Shown here: positions 46,318-55,569 of the stretch, piece after piece
How positions within the stretch are numbered: the stretch's first letter is position 1
Layout of the letters: every line of letters begins with the position of its first letter
Source: Bosea sp. OAE506
GTDB taxonomy: Bacteria > Pseudomonadota > Alphaproteobacteria > Rhizobiales > Beijerinckiaceae
Length of the DNA stretch: 64,000 nt
Assembly (NCBI RefSeq): GCF_040546595.1
Contig: NZ_JBEPOB010000001.1
Location: 3,721,001 to 3,785,000, forward strand
Direction: 5' to 3'
Made by a program: the position numbers and the translations under genes
Notes under the pieces: model-generated
Seen by the model: the letters and a program-made list of their open reading frames with translations, nothing else
The model's database searches: none
Told to the model about the DNA's origin: nothing

Positions 46318-47367
46318 ATGGATATGCTGTCCGCAGGCAAGCCGAACCGCCGCGCACTCCTCAGGGCGGGCCTCGGCGCCACGGCGCTGATCGCCGCCCC
46401 GTCCGTGCTGCGGGCCCAGACGAAGGAACTCGTGGTCGGCGGCGCCGCCGGGCACAAGCCCTGGGTCGAGCAGACCGTCGTGCCCATGTTCGAGAAGAAG
46501 TACAACTGCAAGGTGATCTTCGAGGGCACCCGCTCGCTGGTGAACCTCGAGAAGATGCAGAAGAACAAGGACAAGCCCTACATGTCCGTCGTCCAGATGG
46601 ACGATCCGGTCATGATCCTGGCGGTCAAGGAGGGCCTGCTGGAGCCGCTGACCCCGGCCAAGGCGCCGAATATGGCCGACCTCCTGCCGGGCTCGACCCA
46701 TATGGACGGCATGTGGGCCAATTATCTGCAGCCCTGGCTCGGCGTCGCCTACAGCAAGACCGCGATGAAGACCGCGCCCTCCTCCTGGGCCGAGATGTTC
46801 GAGCCGAAATACAAGGGCCGCATCGTCATCCCCTCGCTGCAGAACACCGAAGGCCTGCCCTCGCTCTTCGTCGCCGGCCTGCTCGCCGGCGGCACGATGG
46901 AGAGCGTCCAGAAGGACACCGACGCCGGCTTCAAGAAGCTCGCTTCGCTGAAGCCCAACCTGCTGACGATCTACACGCAGCAGCCGCAGGCCTTCAATCT
47001 GCTCGAGCAGGGCGAGGCCTGGATGATCGGGCCGGCGATGTCCTCCTATGCGCTGGAGCGCAAGGCGGCCGGGGCGCCGATCGATCTCTCCGCGCCCAAG
47101 GAAGGCGTCTTCGCCATGCCGTCTGGCATCGCGGTCGTGAAGGGCTCGCCGCAGCAGGAGCTCGCCTTCGCCTATGTCAACGAGCTCTTGGGCGCCGAAC
47201 TGCAGAACAAGCTGGCCGGGCCGACCTTCTCGATCGGCACCAACAAGGCCGTGCCGAAGCCCGAAGGCCTCGGCGCCGACGTGAAGATCCACCAGATCGA
47301 CTGGGCCAATGTCGCGGCGCAGCGCGGCGACTGGATCAAGCGCTGGGATCGCGAGATGGCGATCTGA
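46318..47367 (+). CDS. ABC transporter substrate-binding protein
   Basis: A 349-residue periplasmic receptor of the PotD/iron(III)-type family. The Tat-like signal (NRRALLRAGLGATALIAAP, ending RAQ) follows a GAGAGG ribosome site. Mature motifs VVPMFEKKYNCKVIFEG, KYKGRIVIPSLQNTEG and GEAWMIGPAMSS are of this fold. It opens an operon with ATPase, two permeases and a deacetylase. A sigma-54 promoter and a GntR operator precede it, suggesting an organic nitrogen compound as ligand. Confidence 0.92.
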   Translation: MDMLSAGKPNRRALLRAGLGATALIAAPSVLRAQTKELVVGGAAGHKPWVEQTVVPMFEKKYNCKVIFEGTRSLVNLEKMQKNKDKPYMSVVQMDDPVMILAVKEGLLEPLTPAKAPNMADLLPGSTHMDGMWANYLQPWLGVAYSKTAMKTAPSSWAEMFEPKYKGRIVIPSLQNTEGLPSLFVAGLLAGGTMESVQKDTDAGFKKLASLKPNLLTIYTQQPQAFNLLEQGEAWMIGPAMSSYALERKAAGAPIDLSAPKEGVFAMPSGIAVVKGSPQQELAFAYVNELLGAELQNKLAGPTFSIGTNKAVPKPEGLGADVKIHQIDWANVAAQRGDWIKRWDREMAI

Positions 47368-47369
47368 GC

Positions 47370-48440
47370 ATGAGCCAGGGTTTCCTGTCCGTCGCGGGAG
47401 CGGCCAAGACCTTCGGCGCCGCCACCGTGCTCGATGGAGTCGACCTGTCGATGGCCCGCGGCGAGTTTGTCTCGCTGCTGGGCCCCTCGGGCTGCGGCAA
47501 GACTACGCTGCTGCGGATCGTGGCCGGGCTGATGCGGCCCGACCAGGGCCGCGTCGCGCTCGACGGGCAGGACATCACCCGGCTGCCGCCACACCGGCGC
47601 GACGTCAGCGTCGTGTTCCAGAGCTATGCGCTGTTTCCGCATCTGAGCGTGGCGGAAAACGTCGCCTTCGGCCTGAAGGCGCGCGGTGCGCCATCGGCCG
47701 AGATCGCGCCCGCGGTGGCGCGGTTTCTCGACCTCGTCCAGATGGGCGCCTATGCCGACCGCTCGATCAAGGCGTTGTCGGGCGGCCAGCAGCAGCGCGT
47801 GGCGGTGGCGCGCGCGCTCGTCGTCGGGCCGAAGCTTTTGCTGCTCGACGAGCCCTTCTCGGCGCTCGACCGCAAGCTGCGCGAGACCATGCAGATCGAC
47901 CTGAAGCGCCTGCTGCGCGAGGTCGGCACCACCGCGATCTTCGTCACGCATGATCAGGACGAGGCGCTGACGATGTCGGACCGGATCGCGGTGATGCATC
48001 GCGGCCGGATCGAGCAGCTCGATACGCCGGCCGCGATCTATGCCAAGCCGGCGACGCCGTTCGCGCTGGGCTTCGTCGGGCTGTCGACACGGCTGCCCGG
48101 CACGGTGACCGACTCCACCGACGGCATCGTCACCATCGCGACGCAGGCCGGCCCGCTGCGCGGCCCGGGCAACTTCCTGCCTGGCAGTCCGGTCCTGCTC
48201 GGGGTTAGGCCGGAGCGCATCGCGCTCGACCATGGCGGCGCCAACCGGATCGAGGCGCCACTCGCGGACGCCGCCTTCCAGGGCGCGCGGGTCCAGTTGC
48301 ATTTCCAGGCCCCGCCCGACGGGCAGATCCTGGTCGAGACGCCGGCCCTTCCGGCTGCGGCGGGCCCCGGGACGTCGCTGAAGATGTCCTGGGCGATCGA
48401 CGACACGCTGGTCTACCCGGCGCCGGCAGAAGCGGCATGA
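47370..48440 (+). CDS. ABC transporter ATP-binding protein (PotA-like)
   Basis: A 356-residue importer ATPase. Walker A GPSGCGKTT, signature LSGGQQQRVAVARAL, Walker B LLLLDEPFSALD and switch TTAIFVTHDQDEAL are intact. A C-terminal TOBE domain (about 270-350, LLGVRPERIAL) is typical of polyamine/iron/2-aminoethylphosphonate importers. It starts 2 bases after the binding protein and overlaps the permease ATG by four bases. Confidence 0.94.
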   Translation: MSQGFLSVAGAAKTFGAATVLDGVDLSMARGEFVSLLGPSGCGKTTLLRIVAGLMRPDQGRVALDGQDITRLPPHRRDVSVVFQSYALFPHLSVAENVAFGLKARGAPSAEIAPAVARFLDLVQMGAYADRSIKALSGGQQQRVAVARALVVGPKLLLLDEPFSALDRKLRETMQIDLKRLLREVGTTAIFVTHDQDEALTMSDRIAVMHRGRIEQLDTPAAIYAKPATPFALGFVGLSTRLPGTVTDSTDGIVTIATQAGPLRGPGNFLPGSPVLLGVRPERIALDHGGANRIEAPLADAAFQGARVQLHFQAPPDGQILVETPALPAAAGPGTSLKMSWAIDDTLVYPAPAEAA

Positions 48441-49273
48441 ACGCGTCGCGACGCCTCGATCCCGTGCTGCTGCTGGCCCTGCCGGCGGTGCTCTATCTCG
48501 CCATCGTCTATGGCGTGCCGCTGATGATGCTGCTCGGCCGCAGCATTTTGGTCGGCGGCGTGCCCTCGCTGGCGCCGTTCATCGGGTTTCTGTCCGATCC
48601 CTTCAGCTGGACGGTGATCGGCAACACGCTGCGCATCGCCGTTCTCGTCACGCTGGTCTGCCTGCTGATCGGTTACCCGACGGCTCTCGCTCTGGCGCGG
48701 GCGAGCGGGCTGGCGCAGGCGCTGATTCTGGTGGCGATCATCCTGCCGCTCTCGGTCGGCGTCGTGGTCAAGGCCTTCGCCTGGCAGATCGTGCTGCGGC
48801 GCGACGGCGTGGTCTCGCAACTGATGACGGGCCTGGGCCTGTGGAGCGAGCCGCAGCGCCTGCTCTTCACCGAAGCCGGCCTCGTGATCGGTGCGGCGAA
48901 TGTCTTCGTGCCCTTCATGATCCTGCCGATCTATTCGGTCCTGAAGCTGGTCGATCCGCGGCTCGGCGAGGCAGCGGCGACGCTCGGCGCTTCGCCGCTC
49001 TACCGCTTCTTCAAGGTCGCGCTGCCCCTCTCGCTGCCGGGCATCGTCACCGGGATCGCCTTCGTCTTCTCGATGGCGGCCTCTATGTATGTCATTCCCA
49101 ACCTGCTGATCGGCGACCGTTTCCAGACGCTGGCGACGCTGACGGGACGCTCCTTCCTGTTCATGCGCAACGAGCAGCTGGGATCGACAACGGCGGTTGT
49201 CCTGCTCGTGCTGACGGTCGCGGTCGTGGTCGGCAGCGCCGCGCTCTCGAAACGGCTGGGAGGCGCGTCGTGA
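48437..49273 (+). CDS. ABC transporter permease (PotB-like)
   Basis: A 278-residue inner-membrane subunit with about six helices. The EAA loop reads EAAATLGASPLYRFFKVALPLSLPG near residue 180, in parts EAAATLGASPLYRF and VALPLSLPG. It belongs to the PotB/CysW fold. The ATG overlaps the ATPase stop and the stop overlaps the next GTG. Confidence 0.92.
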   Translation: MNASRRLDPVLLLALPAVLYLAIVYGVPLMMLLGRSILVGGVPSLAPFIGFLSDPFSWTVIGNTLRIAVLVTLVCLLIGYPTALALARASGLAQALILVAIILPLSVGVVVKAFAWQIVLRRDGVVSQLMTGLGLWSEPQRLLFTEAGLVIGAANVFVPFMILPIYSVLKLVDPRLGEAAATLGASPLYRFFKVALPLSLPGIVTGIAFVFSMAASMYVIPNLLIGDRFQTLATLTGRSFLFMRNEQLGSTTAVVLLVLTVAVVVGSAALSKRLGGAS

Positions 49274-50070
49274 CGGCCATCGAGCGCATCGCCTCGGCCG
49301 TCGTCTGGACGCTGGCCGCCTTCACGGTGGTCTTCCTGCTGACGCCACTCGTCGTCACCGTGCTGGTGTCGTTCGGATCGAGCGCCGTCTTCACGCTGCC
49401 GGCGCCGAGCTGGTCGCTGCGCTGGTACCAGGCGCTAGGCCGTTCGCGCGAGCTCTGGCCGGTGGTCGCGACCTCGGTGCAACTCGCGGCGCTGTCCACC
49501 GCGATCGCGCTCGGGCTCGGCACGCTCTGCGCCATCGGCCTGCTGCGCGGCCAGTTCCGCGGGCGCGACGGCATCGTCACCTTCCTGGTCTCGCCGCTGA
49601 TGCTGCCGGGCCTCGTTATCGGCATCGCGATGCTGGAGAGCTTCCGGGCGGCGGGCCTGCGCGACGTTTGGCTGAGCCTGATCCTGGCCCATGTCGTGAT
49701 CACGCTGCCTTACGTGGTGCGCACCGTCTATGCGGCGCTGTCGCTGTTCGACTTCACGCTGATCGACGCCGCCCGCACGCTCGGGCTGTCCTATCCGAAG
49801 GCCGTGCTGAAGGTGCTGGTGCCCTCGCTGGCGCCGGCCTTCTTGACTTCGGGAATGTTCGCTTTCCTGGCGTCGATGGACAATTATCCGATCTCGATCT
49901 TCTTCACCGACGCCTGGACCAAGACCTTGCCCATCCAGATGCTGCAATATGTCGAGGAAAGCCCTGATCCGACGATCGCGGCGATCTCCGCGCTCTTGAT
50001 CCTGCTCGCCGCCGCCGTGCTCGTCGTCGGCGACCGGCTGGTGGGCCTGCGCCGGATGGCCGATCTCTAA
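49270..50070 (+). CDS. ABC transporter permease (PotC-like)
   Basis: The second permease, 266 residues and about six helices, with the EAA motif DAARTLGLSYPKAVLKVLVP near residue 158 and DNYPISIFF characteristic of the PotC branch. It starts with a GTG that overlaps the previous stop, and its stop overlaps the following deacetylase ATG (TAATG), so import and hydrolysis are coupled. Confidence 0.92.
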   Translation: MTAIERIASAVVWTLAAFTVVFLLTPLVVTVLVSFGSSAVFTLPAPSWSLRWYQALGRSRELWPVVATSVQLAALSTAIALGLGTLCAIGLLRGQFRGRDGIVTFLVSPLMLPGLVIGIAMLESFRAAGLRDVWLSLILAHVVITLPYVVRTVYAALSLFDFTLIDAARTLGLSYPKAVLKVLVPSLAPAFLTSGMFAFLASMDNYPISIFFTDAWTKTLPIQMLQYVEESPDPTIAAISALLILLAAAVLVVGDRLVGLRRMADL

Positions 50071-50975
50071 TGGCTTCTCCCGTGAGCGACCGCGACTTCC
50101 GCGGCTATGGCGACACCCCGCCCACGATCCGCTGGCCGAGCGACGCGCGGCTCGCCGTCTCCGTCGTGGTCAATGTCGAGGAGGGCGCGGAGCTCTCGAT
50201 CGGCCAGGGCGACGAGCGCAACGAGAGCGTCTACGAGGTGGTCGAGGAGATCACCGGCGTGCGCGATCTCTGCATGGAGTCGCATTTCGAATATGGCCCG
50301 CGCGCCGGCTGGCCGCGCATCCGCGCGCTGCTGAAGCAGTACGGCGTGGCGGCGACGCTGAACGCCAATGGCCGCGCCGTCGCGCTCTCACCCTGGCTGG
50401 TGCAGGAGGCGGTGGCCGACGGGCACGAGGTCGCCGCCCATGGCTGGCGCTGGGAGCGCCACGCCCATATGGACGAGGCGCAGGAGCGCGAGGCGATCGC
50501 GCGCGCCGTGGCGGCGATCACGGACGCTGCCGGCACGCCGCCGGTCGGCTGGCACACGCGCTCGGCGACCTCGCTCAACACCCGCCGGCTGCTGCGCGAG
50601 CATGGCGGCTTTCTCTATGATTCCAACGCCTACAATGACGACCTTCCCTTCCTGGTCGATGTCGAGGGCGCTGAGCATCTGGTGCTGCCCTATGCCTTCG
50701 ACACCAACGACATGCGCTTCCAACGGGGCGGCGGCTTCGTCTTCGGTGACGATTTCGCCCGTTACTGCATCGACGCCTTCGACCGGCTCTACGAAGAGGG
50801 CGGCACGGCGCCGCGCATGATGTCGGTGGGCCTGCATCTGCGCATCATCGGCCGGCCCGGACGGATCGGCGGGCTCGAGCGCTTTCTGGCGCATGCGGCG
50901 TCGAAGCCCGGCGTCTGGTTCGCGCGGCGCGACGCGATCGCGCGGCACTGGCTGGCGGAGTGGGGTAGAGGGTGA
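50070..50975 (+). CDS. Polysaccharide deacetylase/allantoinase-like hydrolase 1 (PuuE family)
   Basis: A 301-residue NodB-fold protein of the PuuE group. It has VVNVEEGAELSIGQGD where NodB proteins carry the metal Asp pair, then HEVAAHGWRWERHAHM and GWHTRSATSLNTR. PuuE opens allantoin to allantoate without metal; other members deacetylate sugars. Being the last gene of the importer operon, it likely acts on the imported compound. Substrate not known. Confidence 0.86.
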   Translation: MASPVSDRDFRGYGDTPPTIRWPSDARLAVSVVVNVEEGAELSIGQGDERNESVYEVVEEITGVRDLCMESHFEYGPRAGWPRIRALLKQYGVAATLNANGRAVALSPWLVQEAVADGHEVAAHGWRWERHAHMDEAQEREAIARAVAAITDAAGTPPVGWHTRSATSLNTRRLLREHGGFLYDSNAYNDDLPFLVDVEGAEHLVLPYAFDTNDMRFQRGGGFVFGDDFARYCIDAFDRLYEEGGTAPRMMSVGLHLRIIGRPGRIGGLERFLAHAASKPGVWFARRDAIARHWLAEWGRG

Positions 50976-51018
50976 ATATTCGAGCCCGCCACCGTCATAG
51001 GCGGGCAGAGGACGAGCT

Positions 51019-51130
51019 CTCATCCTGAGGAGCGCTCCGCGGGAGCGCGTCTCGAAGGATGCTCCAGGAGGTTCAGGAGACAGCTGGCACATCCTTCGAG
51101 ACGCCGCGTGCCGCGGCTCCTCAGGATGAG
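51019..51130. repeat. REP-like nested palindrome, type A copy 1
   Basis: Outer 15-base arms CTCATCCTGAGGAGC/GCTCCTCAGGATGAG enclose inner arms GCGTCTCGAAGGATG/CATCCTTCGAGACGC. A second copy with identical arms is at 54488-54588. It resembles the short dispersed palindromes found between genes in Hyphomicrobiales. Confidence 0.88.
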
Positions 51131-51168
51131 GGCTTGCTAGGTGATGCAGGCATCGGGGACTTTGAGTG

Positions 51169-52077
51169 ATGACCCACCGCGACCTCGAAGGCTATGCCGG
51201 CGCCTGGCCGGACTTCACCTGGCCCAATGGCCGGCGGCTCGCCATCTCCGTCGTGATCAATTTCGAGGAGGGTGCGGAGCTTCAGGTCGGCGATGGCGAT
51301 GCGCGCTCGGAGAGCATGGGCGAGGTGATGAGCATCGTGCCCGCCGGCAAGCGCGACCAGGGTCAGGAGCAGATCTTCGGCTACGGCACGCGCGCCGGGC
51401 TCTGGCGCATGCTCGACGCGCTCGACGACAGCGCCATCCGCTCGACGATCTTCTTCTGCGGCCGCGCCGTCGAACGCTCGCCAGCGCTGGCGAAGGCGGT
51501 GGTGGCGCGCGGCCATGAGCCGGCGGTGCATGGCTGGCGCTGGCGCCCCCATGCCGATTACGAGACGGCAGAGGCGGAGGCTGCCGACATCGACGCCTGC
51601 GTCGCCACCATCACAGCCGCGACCGGCGTCACGCCCGTCGGCTTCTTCTGCCGCGGCGGAGAGAGCCCCTGGACGCGGGAGCTTCTGGCGCAACGCGGCT
51701 TTCTCTACACCTCCAACGGCTTCGACGACGACCTGCCCTATTGGGATCGCGCGCCTGGGCGCCCGCCCTTGCTCGTCGTGCCCTATGCGCTCGACAGCAA
51801 CGACATGAAGTTCTTCCATCCGAACGGCTTCGTCCGATCCCGCGAGATGGTCGAGTACGTCACCGACGCGCTGGACGTGCTGGAGGCGGAGGCCGCGCGC
51901 GGCCTGCCGCGGCTGCTCAATCTCGGCTTCCACCTGAGGATCGTCGGGCGCCCGGCGCGGTTCGCCGCCTTTCGCGACATCATGTGCCTGCTGGCGGCCC
52001 GGCGCGACCGACTCTGGATCGCGGGCCGTGCCGAGATTGCGCGCGCCTTCATCGCCGCCGTGCCGGAGAGCCCCTGA
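51169..52077 (+). CDS. Polysaccharide deacetylase/allantoinase-like hydrolase 2 (PuuE family)
   Basis: A 302-residue paralogue of hydrolase 1. The same landmarks appear: VVINFEEGAELQVGDGD, HEPAVHGWRWRPHADY and GFFCRGGESPWTR, with GFHLRIVGRPAR near the C-terminus. The ATG at 51169 is preferred over a GTG one codon before. Its stop overlaps the racemase ATG (TGATG), which makes it likely that both act on the same molecule. Confidence 0.86.
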   Translation: MTHRDLEGYAGAWPDFTWPNGRRLAISVVINFEEGAELQVGDGDARSESMGEVMSIVPAGKRDQGQEQIFGYGTRAGLWRMLDALDDSAIRSTIFFCGRAVERSPALAKAVVARGHEPAVHGWRWRPHADYETAEAEAADIDACVATITAATGVTPVGFFCRGGESPWTRELLAQRGFLYTSNGFDDDLPYWDRAPGRPPLLVVPYALDSNDMKFFHPNGFVRSREMVEYVTDALDVLEAEAARGLPRLLNLGFHLRIVGRPARFAAFRDIMCLLAARRDRLWIAGRAEIARAFIAAVPESP

Positions 52078-52733
52078 TGCGCCTGCTGCTGATCAACCCC
52101 AACACCAATGCCGGCACCACCAGCATGATGCGCGCCATTGCCCAGGCGGCGGCGCCGGCCGGTACCATGATCGACGCGATGAGCGCGCCCTATGGCGTGC
52201 CGCTCATCACCAATGAGGAGGCGCTGGCCCAGTCGGCCAAGGCGGTGCAGGCGCTGACGGGAACGATCACCACCACCCCGCCGGACGGTGTCATCATTGC
52301 CGCTTTCGGCGATCCCGGCCTGGCGGCGCTGCGGCTTCGCCTCTCCTGCCCGGTCACCGGCATCGCCGAGGCCGGCATGGCCGAGGCCGGGACGGGCCGG
52401 CGGCCCTTCGCGGTGGTGACGACGACGCCCGATCTCGTCGCCTCGATCACCGGGCTGGCGCAGGCCTATGGCCATGAGAAGACCTTCCGGGGCGTCGCGC
52501 TGACCAAGGGCGATGTCCACGCGATCATGGCCGATCACGCCACGCTGGTGGAGGCACTGGCCGAGGCCTGCGCGGAGGCGATCGAGACCATGGGCGCGCA
52601 GGCGTTGCTGATCGGCGGCGGCCCGCTCGGCCAGGCGGCGCAATCACTCAATCTGCGGTTTTCGGTGCCGGTGATCGCTCCGATCCCCGCGGCGGTGCGG
52701 CTGGCGCAGAAGCGGGTTTCGCGGGGGCATTGA
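52077..52733 (+). CDS. Asp/Glu/hydantoin racemase-like protein without catalytic cysteines
   Basis: A 218-residue protein of the Asp/Glu racemase superfamily, hydantoin/allantoin racemase branch. It begins LLINPNTNAGTT and has IIAAFGDPGLAAL and ALLIGGGPLGQAA. Members normally carry a catalytic Cys in each half (near these two motifs). Here both positions are non-Cys, so an ordinary two-base racemisation is doubtful. It is coupled to hydrolase 2. The family is firm, the activity is not. Confidence 0.82.
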   Translation: MRLLLINPNTNAGTTSMMRAIAQAAAPAGTMIDAMSAPYGVPLITNEEALAQSAKAVQALTGTITTTPPDGVIIAAFGDPGLAALRLRLSCPVTGIAEAGMAEAGTGRRPFAVVTTTPDLVASITGLAQAYGHEKTFRGVALTKGDVHAIMADHATLVEALAEACAEAIETMGAQALLIGGGPLGQAAQSLNLRFSVPVIAPIPAAVRLAQKRVSRGH

Positions 52734-52766
52734 GCGGCCAGCCTCGAAAGGCGCGCCAACCTCCGC

Positions 52767-52855
52767 GTCATCCCGGAAGGAGCGAAGCGGAACTCCGGGA
52801 TCCACCGGAGAGCTCCGGAGCCTTCCGATGGATCCCGGGGCAAGCCCGGGATGAC
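52767..52855. repeat. REP-like palindrome, type B
   Basis: The ends GTCATCCCGG and CCGGGATGAC are inverted. Internal hairpins are present (aactccggga and cccggggcaagcccggg). It lies between the racemase gene and the convergent amidohydrolase. Confidence 0.78.
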
Positions 52856-52902
52856 GGTGGTGGGCCGGAGGCAAACCATCGAAGGCAGCAAGCCGTGGCC
52901 CG

Positions 52903-54441
52903 TCAAAACCGCCCGCTCGGGCGGTAGAAGGGCTCGTCGCCCTGCCCGTCGAGATAGCCGTCATAGAAGCGGCGGACATGCGGCAGCAGCGCCTGCGAGA
53001 GGGCTATGCGGTCCCGCTCGGCCGGCGTCTTCGGCTTCGCCAGCGCCTCGGCCAGGCCGGCCAGAACGGCGTCGCGGTCGAGCCTCGTGAAGCGGCGCTC
53101 GCGATAGACGAATTCGCCGGCGATCATGACGCTGTGGACGGCCTTCGTCTTGGCGCGCTGGACCAGCACCTCGACGAAGCCGAGGCCGTCGTCCTGATAG
53201 GGATAGGTCACCGCCGGCCAGTCGAACATCACGAGGTCCGCCGCCATGCCGGGCTCCAGACGCCCGATGCGGCCGGCGAGAGGAGTCGTGCGCGCGCCGC
53301 CTTCGGTCGCCATGCGCAGCACCTGCGCCGCCGACGGGTGGGGAGCGTCGATGCCCGGCTCACGATGGGCGCGCAGAACGAGCCGCATCTCCTGCAGCAT
53401 GTCGCGGTCGTCATTGATGCCGGCCTCATCGATGCCGATGGCGACGGGAATGCCGCGGGCGAGGAAGCGGTTCACCGGCGCGACGCCGCTCTTCAGCCGG
53501 AAATTCGAACTGCAATTGTGGCAGATGCAGACCCCGCGATCGGCGGCGAGCTCGATATCGGCCTCGCTCATCCAGACGCCGTGGCCGATGGTGAAATGCG
53601 GGCCAAGCAGGCCGAGCCGGTCGAGATGGGCGAGCGCCGAGCCGCCCGTGCGCTTGCGGGCATAGGCCTTCTGATAGGGCGTCTCCAGCACATGCATATG
53701 GACCGGCAGCCCGGTGCGGCGCTGCAACTCTCCGGTGACGTCGAGCGCCTCCTCCGAGAGCCAGTGCAGGTTGGCGGGCGCGATCTGGATGCGGATGCGG
53801 TCACCGTTGCCATGGCGCGCCAGCAATTCCTCGAAGACCGCGACCTGGTCGGAAAGCGGAACGGTGAAGCGCTGGAAGAAGGCGCTCGCGGCCGGGCGCA
53901 GTTCTTCGGGCAGGCCTGCGACGAAATCCTGGTCGGCCTCGTAGACGAGCCGGTTCTGGTCGCGCAGCGCCATCGAATATGACGCGCGCATGCCGATGTC
54001 GCGATAGGCACTGATGACCTTCTCGGCGGCGGCGAGAATATCGGCCGGCGTTCCCGGCGCGCGGCTGTGGAGGTGCTGCACGGTGGTGACGCCGCTCTCG
54101 ATCATCTCGAAGGCGGAGAACAGCGTGTCGGCATAGAGATCGACATCGCGCAGCGCGATGCGGCTGGCGAACCAGAGCTCCAGCGGGTGGTCGGGCGAAC
54201 CGAGCTGCAGCGGCGTCAGGCCGACATGGTGATGCGCGTTGACGAAGCCGGGTGTGATCGCGAAGTCGCGCCCGCCCGTGATGGGGGCGTCGGGATAGGC
54301 CGCCTTGAGATCGGCGAGCGGCCCGGTCGCAAGGATCGTCCCCGCCTTGCAGGCGACACCAGCGTCCTGCAGCAGGACCGGCTCACCCGCCGCGTCGAAG
54401 CCGGTCAGGAGCGTCCCGCCCCAGATGATCCGCGTGGTCAT
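52903..54441 (-). CDS. Amidohydrolase family protein (TRZ/ATZ-like)
   Basis: A 512-residue TIM-barrel amidohydrolase of the chlorohydrolase/cytosine-deaminase branch. The metal ligands are seen as TPGFVNAHHHVGL (HxH), MHVLETPYQK, FTIGHGVWMS and AIGIDEAGINDD. Such enzymes deaminate or dechlorinate cyclic amidines (triazines, guanine, SAH). The ATG at 54441 has AGGGA 6 bases upstream; a longer frame upstream enters a repeat. It converges on the racemase gene. Confidence 0.9.
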   Translation of the reverse strand: MTTRIIWGGTLLTGFDAAGEPVLLQDAGVACKAGTILATGPLADLKAAYPDAPITGGRDFAITPGFVNAHHHVGLTPLQLGSPDHPLELWFASRIALRDVDLYADTLFSAFEMIESGVTTVQHLHSRAPGTPADILAAAEKVISAYRDIGMRASYSMALRDQNRLVYEADQDFVAGLPEELRPAASAFFQRFTVPLSDQVAVFEELLARHGNGDRIRIQIAPANLHWLSEEALDVTGELQRRTGLPVHMHVLETPYQKAYARKRTGGSALAHLDRLGLLGPHFTIGHGVWMSEADIELAADRGVCICHNCSSNFRLKSGVAPVNRFLARGIPVAIGIDEAGINDDRDMLQEMRLVLRAHREPGIDAPHPSAAQVLRMATEGGARTTPLAGRIGRLEPGMAADLVMFDWPAVTYPYQDDGLGFVEVLVQRAKTKAVHSVMIAGEFVYRERRFTRLDRDAVLAGLAEALAKPKTPAERDRIALSQALLPHVRRFYDGYLDGQGDEPFYRPSGRF

Positions 54442-54487
54442 GGCGTTCCCTGGGCGGTTATCGCAATTGGTAGACGCCACGCTCAGC

Positions 54488-54588
54488 CTCATCCTGAGGA
54501 GCGGGCGTAGCCCGCGTCTCGAAGGATGCTCCAGCGCGCTCTGGACCATCCTTCGAGACGCCCGCTTGCGCGGGCTCCTCAGGATGAG
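54488..54588. repeat. REP-like nested palindrome, type A copy 2
   Basis: It has the same 15-base outer (CTCATCCTGAGGAGC) and inner (GCGTCTCGAAGGATG) arms as the copy at 51019-51130, with a different centre. It lies between the NHL gene and the amidohydrolase gene. Confidence 0.88.
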
Positions 54589-54603
54589 GGCTGAGGTTGG
54601 TCA

Positions 54604-55455
54604 TCAATCCAGCAGCCGCAGTCGCGTCAGGCGGCTGGGATTGCTTTCGGCCAGGAGGATGTCGCCGCCCGGCATGCCGTAGATACCGTGCGCGCCATTG
54701 AGGAACGGCCGGCAGCGGCCGAGCCGCTCGCCATGGGGGCCGATCTTCTGCAGGGTCGGCTGCGTGTCGGTGACATAGGTGTTGCCGTCCTCGTCACCCC
54801 AGATCGCGACGGGATCGCGGAAATGGCTCCAGGTCGCGAGGTGCTGGCCGTTGCGGTCGAAGACCTGGACGCGGTTATGTGTGCGGTCGACGACGACGAC
54901 GCGGCCATCGGCATGGGTCCAGAGCGCGTGCGGCCAGCCGAACTGGCCCTCGCCCGAGCCGTGCTCGCCCCAGCTCTGGAGATGGACGCCGTAGGCCGAG
55001 AAGCGGTGGATGCGGCTCGCGGCATAGCCATCGGCGACATAGATGTCGCCCCAGGCCGAGACATGCACGTCGGTCGGGTGATTGAAGGGCGAGAGCGGTT
55101 CGCCGCGCTGACCGAGGCCGCCGAGGCGCTCGCCGGTCACCGAACAGATGACGATCTCGTGCATGTCGCGATCGACGCAGAGGAGACGCCCCTGCGCATC
55201 GACGGTGAGCATGTGGGAATCGGCGATCAGGTCGCCGCCCCAGCCGCCGAGATACTCCCCCTCCGGCGACAACTCGATGACGCGCGGATCGTCAGGTTGA
55301 GTCAGCGGGTCGTGCCGCAACATGACGAAGACATGCCCCCGGGCATCGACCGTCACATCGGTGACGAAGCCGGCATTCTGCGGCCAGCAGCCGAAGGGCC
55401 GCTCGATCAGGTAGCGGGCATCGCCGAGGGCGACGATCAAATCGGGCTTGGGCAA
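54604..55455 (-). CDS. NHL-repeat beta-propeller protein
   Basis: A 283-residue protein of six or so NHL-type repeats, with motifs such as VTVDARGHVFVMLR, HPTDVHVSAWGDIYVADGY, GWPHALWTHADGRVVVVDR and HNRVQVFDRNGQ. The layout resembles peptidyl-amidating-lyase/SMP-30-like propellers. No signal peptide is seen. Function is unknown; enzymes with this fold include lactonases. It sits alone between two repeats. Confidence 0.8.
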   Translation of the reverse strand: MPKPDLIVALGDARYLIERPFGCWPQNAGFVTDVTVDARGHVFVMLRHDPLTQPDDPRVIELSPEGEYLGGWGGDLIADSHMLTVDAQGRLLCVDRDMHEIVICSVTGERLGGLGQRGEPLSPFNHPTDVHVSAWGDIYVADGYAASRIHRFSAYGVHLQSWGEHGSGEGQFGWPHALWTHADGRVVVVDRTHNRVQVFDRNGQHLATWSHFRDPVAIWGDEDGNTYVTDTQPTLQKIGPHGERLGRCRPFLNGAHGIYGMPGGDILLAESNPSRLTRLRLLD

Positions 55456-55488
55456 GGGGGCATCCTATCGTGAAAGGGCTGCGCCCGG

Positions 55489-55564
55489 CGTCATTCTCGG
55501 CCGGAGCGCAGCGGAGAGCCGAGAATCTCCGTCAGGAGATGCTCGGGTCAAGCCCGAGCATGAC
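55489..55564. repeat. REP-like palindrome, type C copy 1
   Basis: It begins GTCATTCTCGG and ends in GAGCATGACG, with internal hairpins gctctccg-type and gctcgggtcaagcccgagc. A second copy lies at 56513-56589. Confidence 0.78.
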
Positions 55565-55569
55565 GCGCG

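Noticed and set aside
46014..48440. 808-codon frame that appears to fuse a long N-terminus to the ATPase
   Set aside because: The first half is the binding-protein gene read out of frame; the ATPase has its own ATG at 47370.
51019..51130. Type A palindrome as an insertion-sequence end
   Set aside because: There is no transposase frame and no target duplication; nested arms fit a REP-like element instead.
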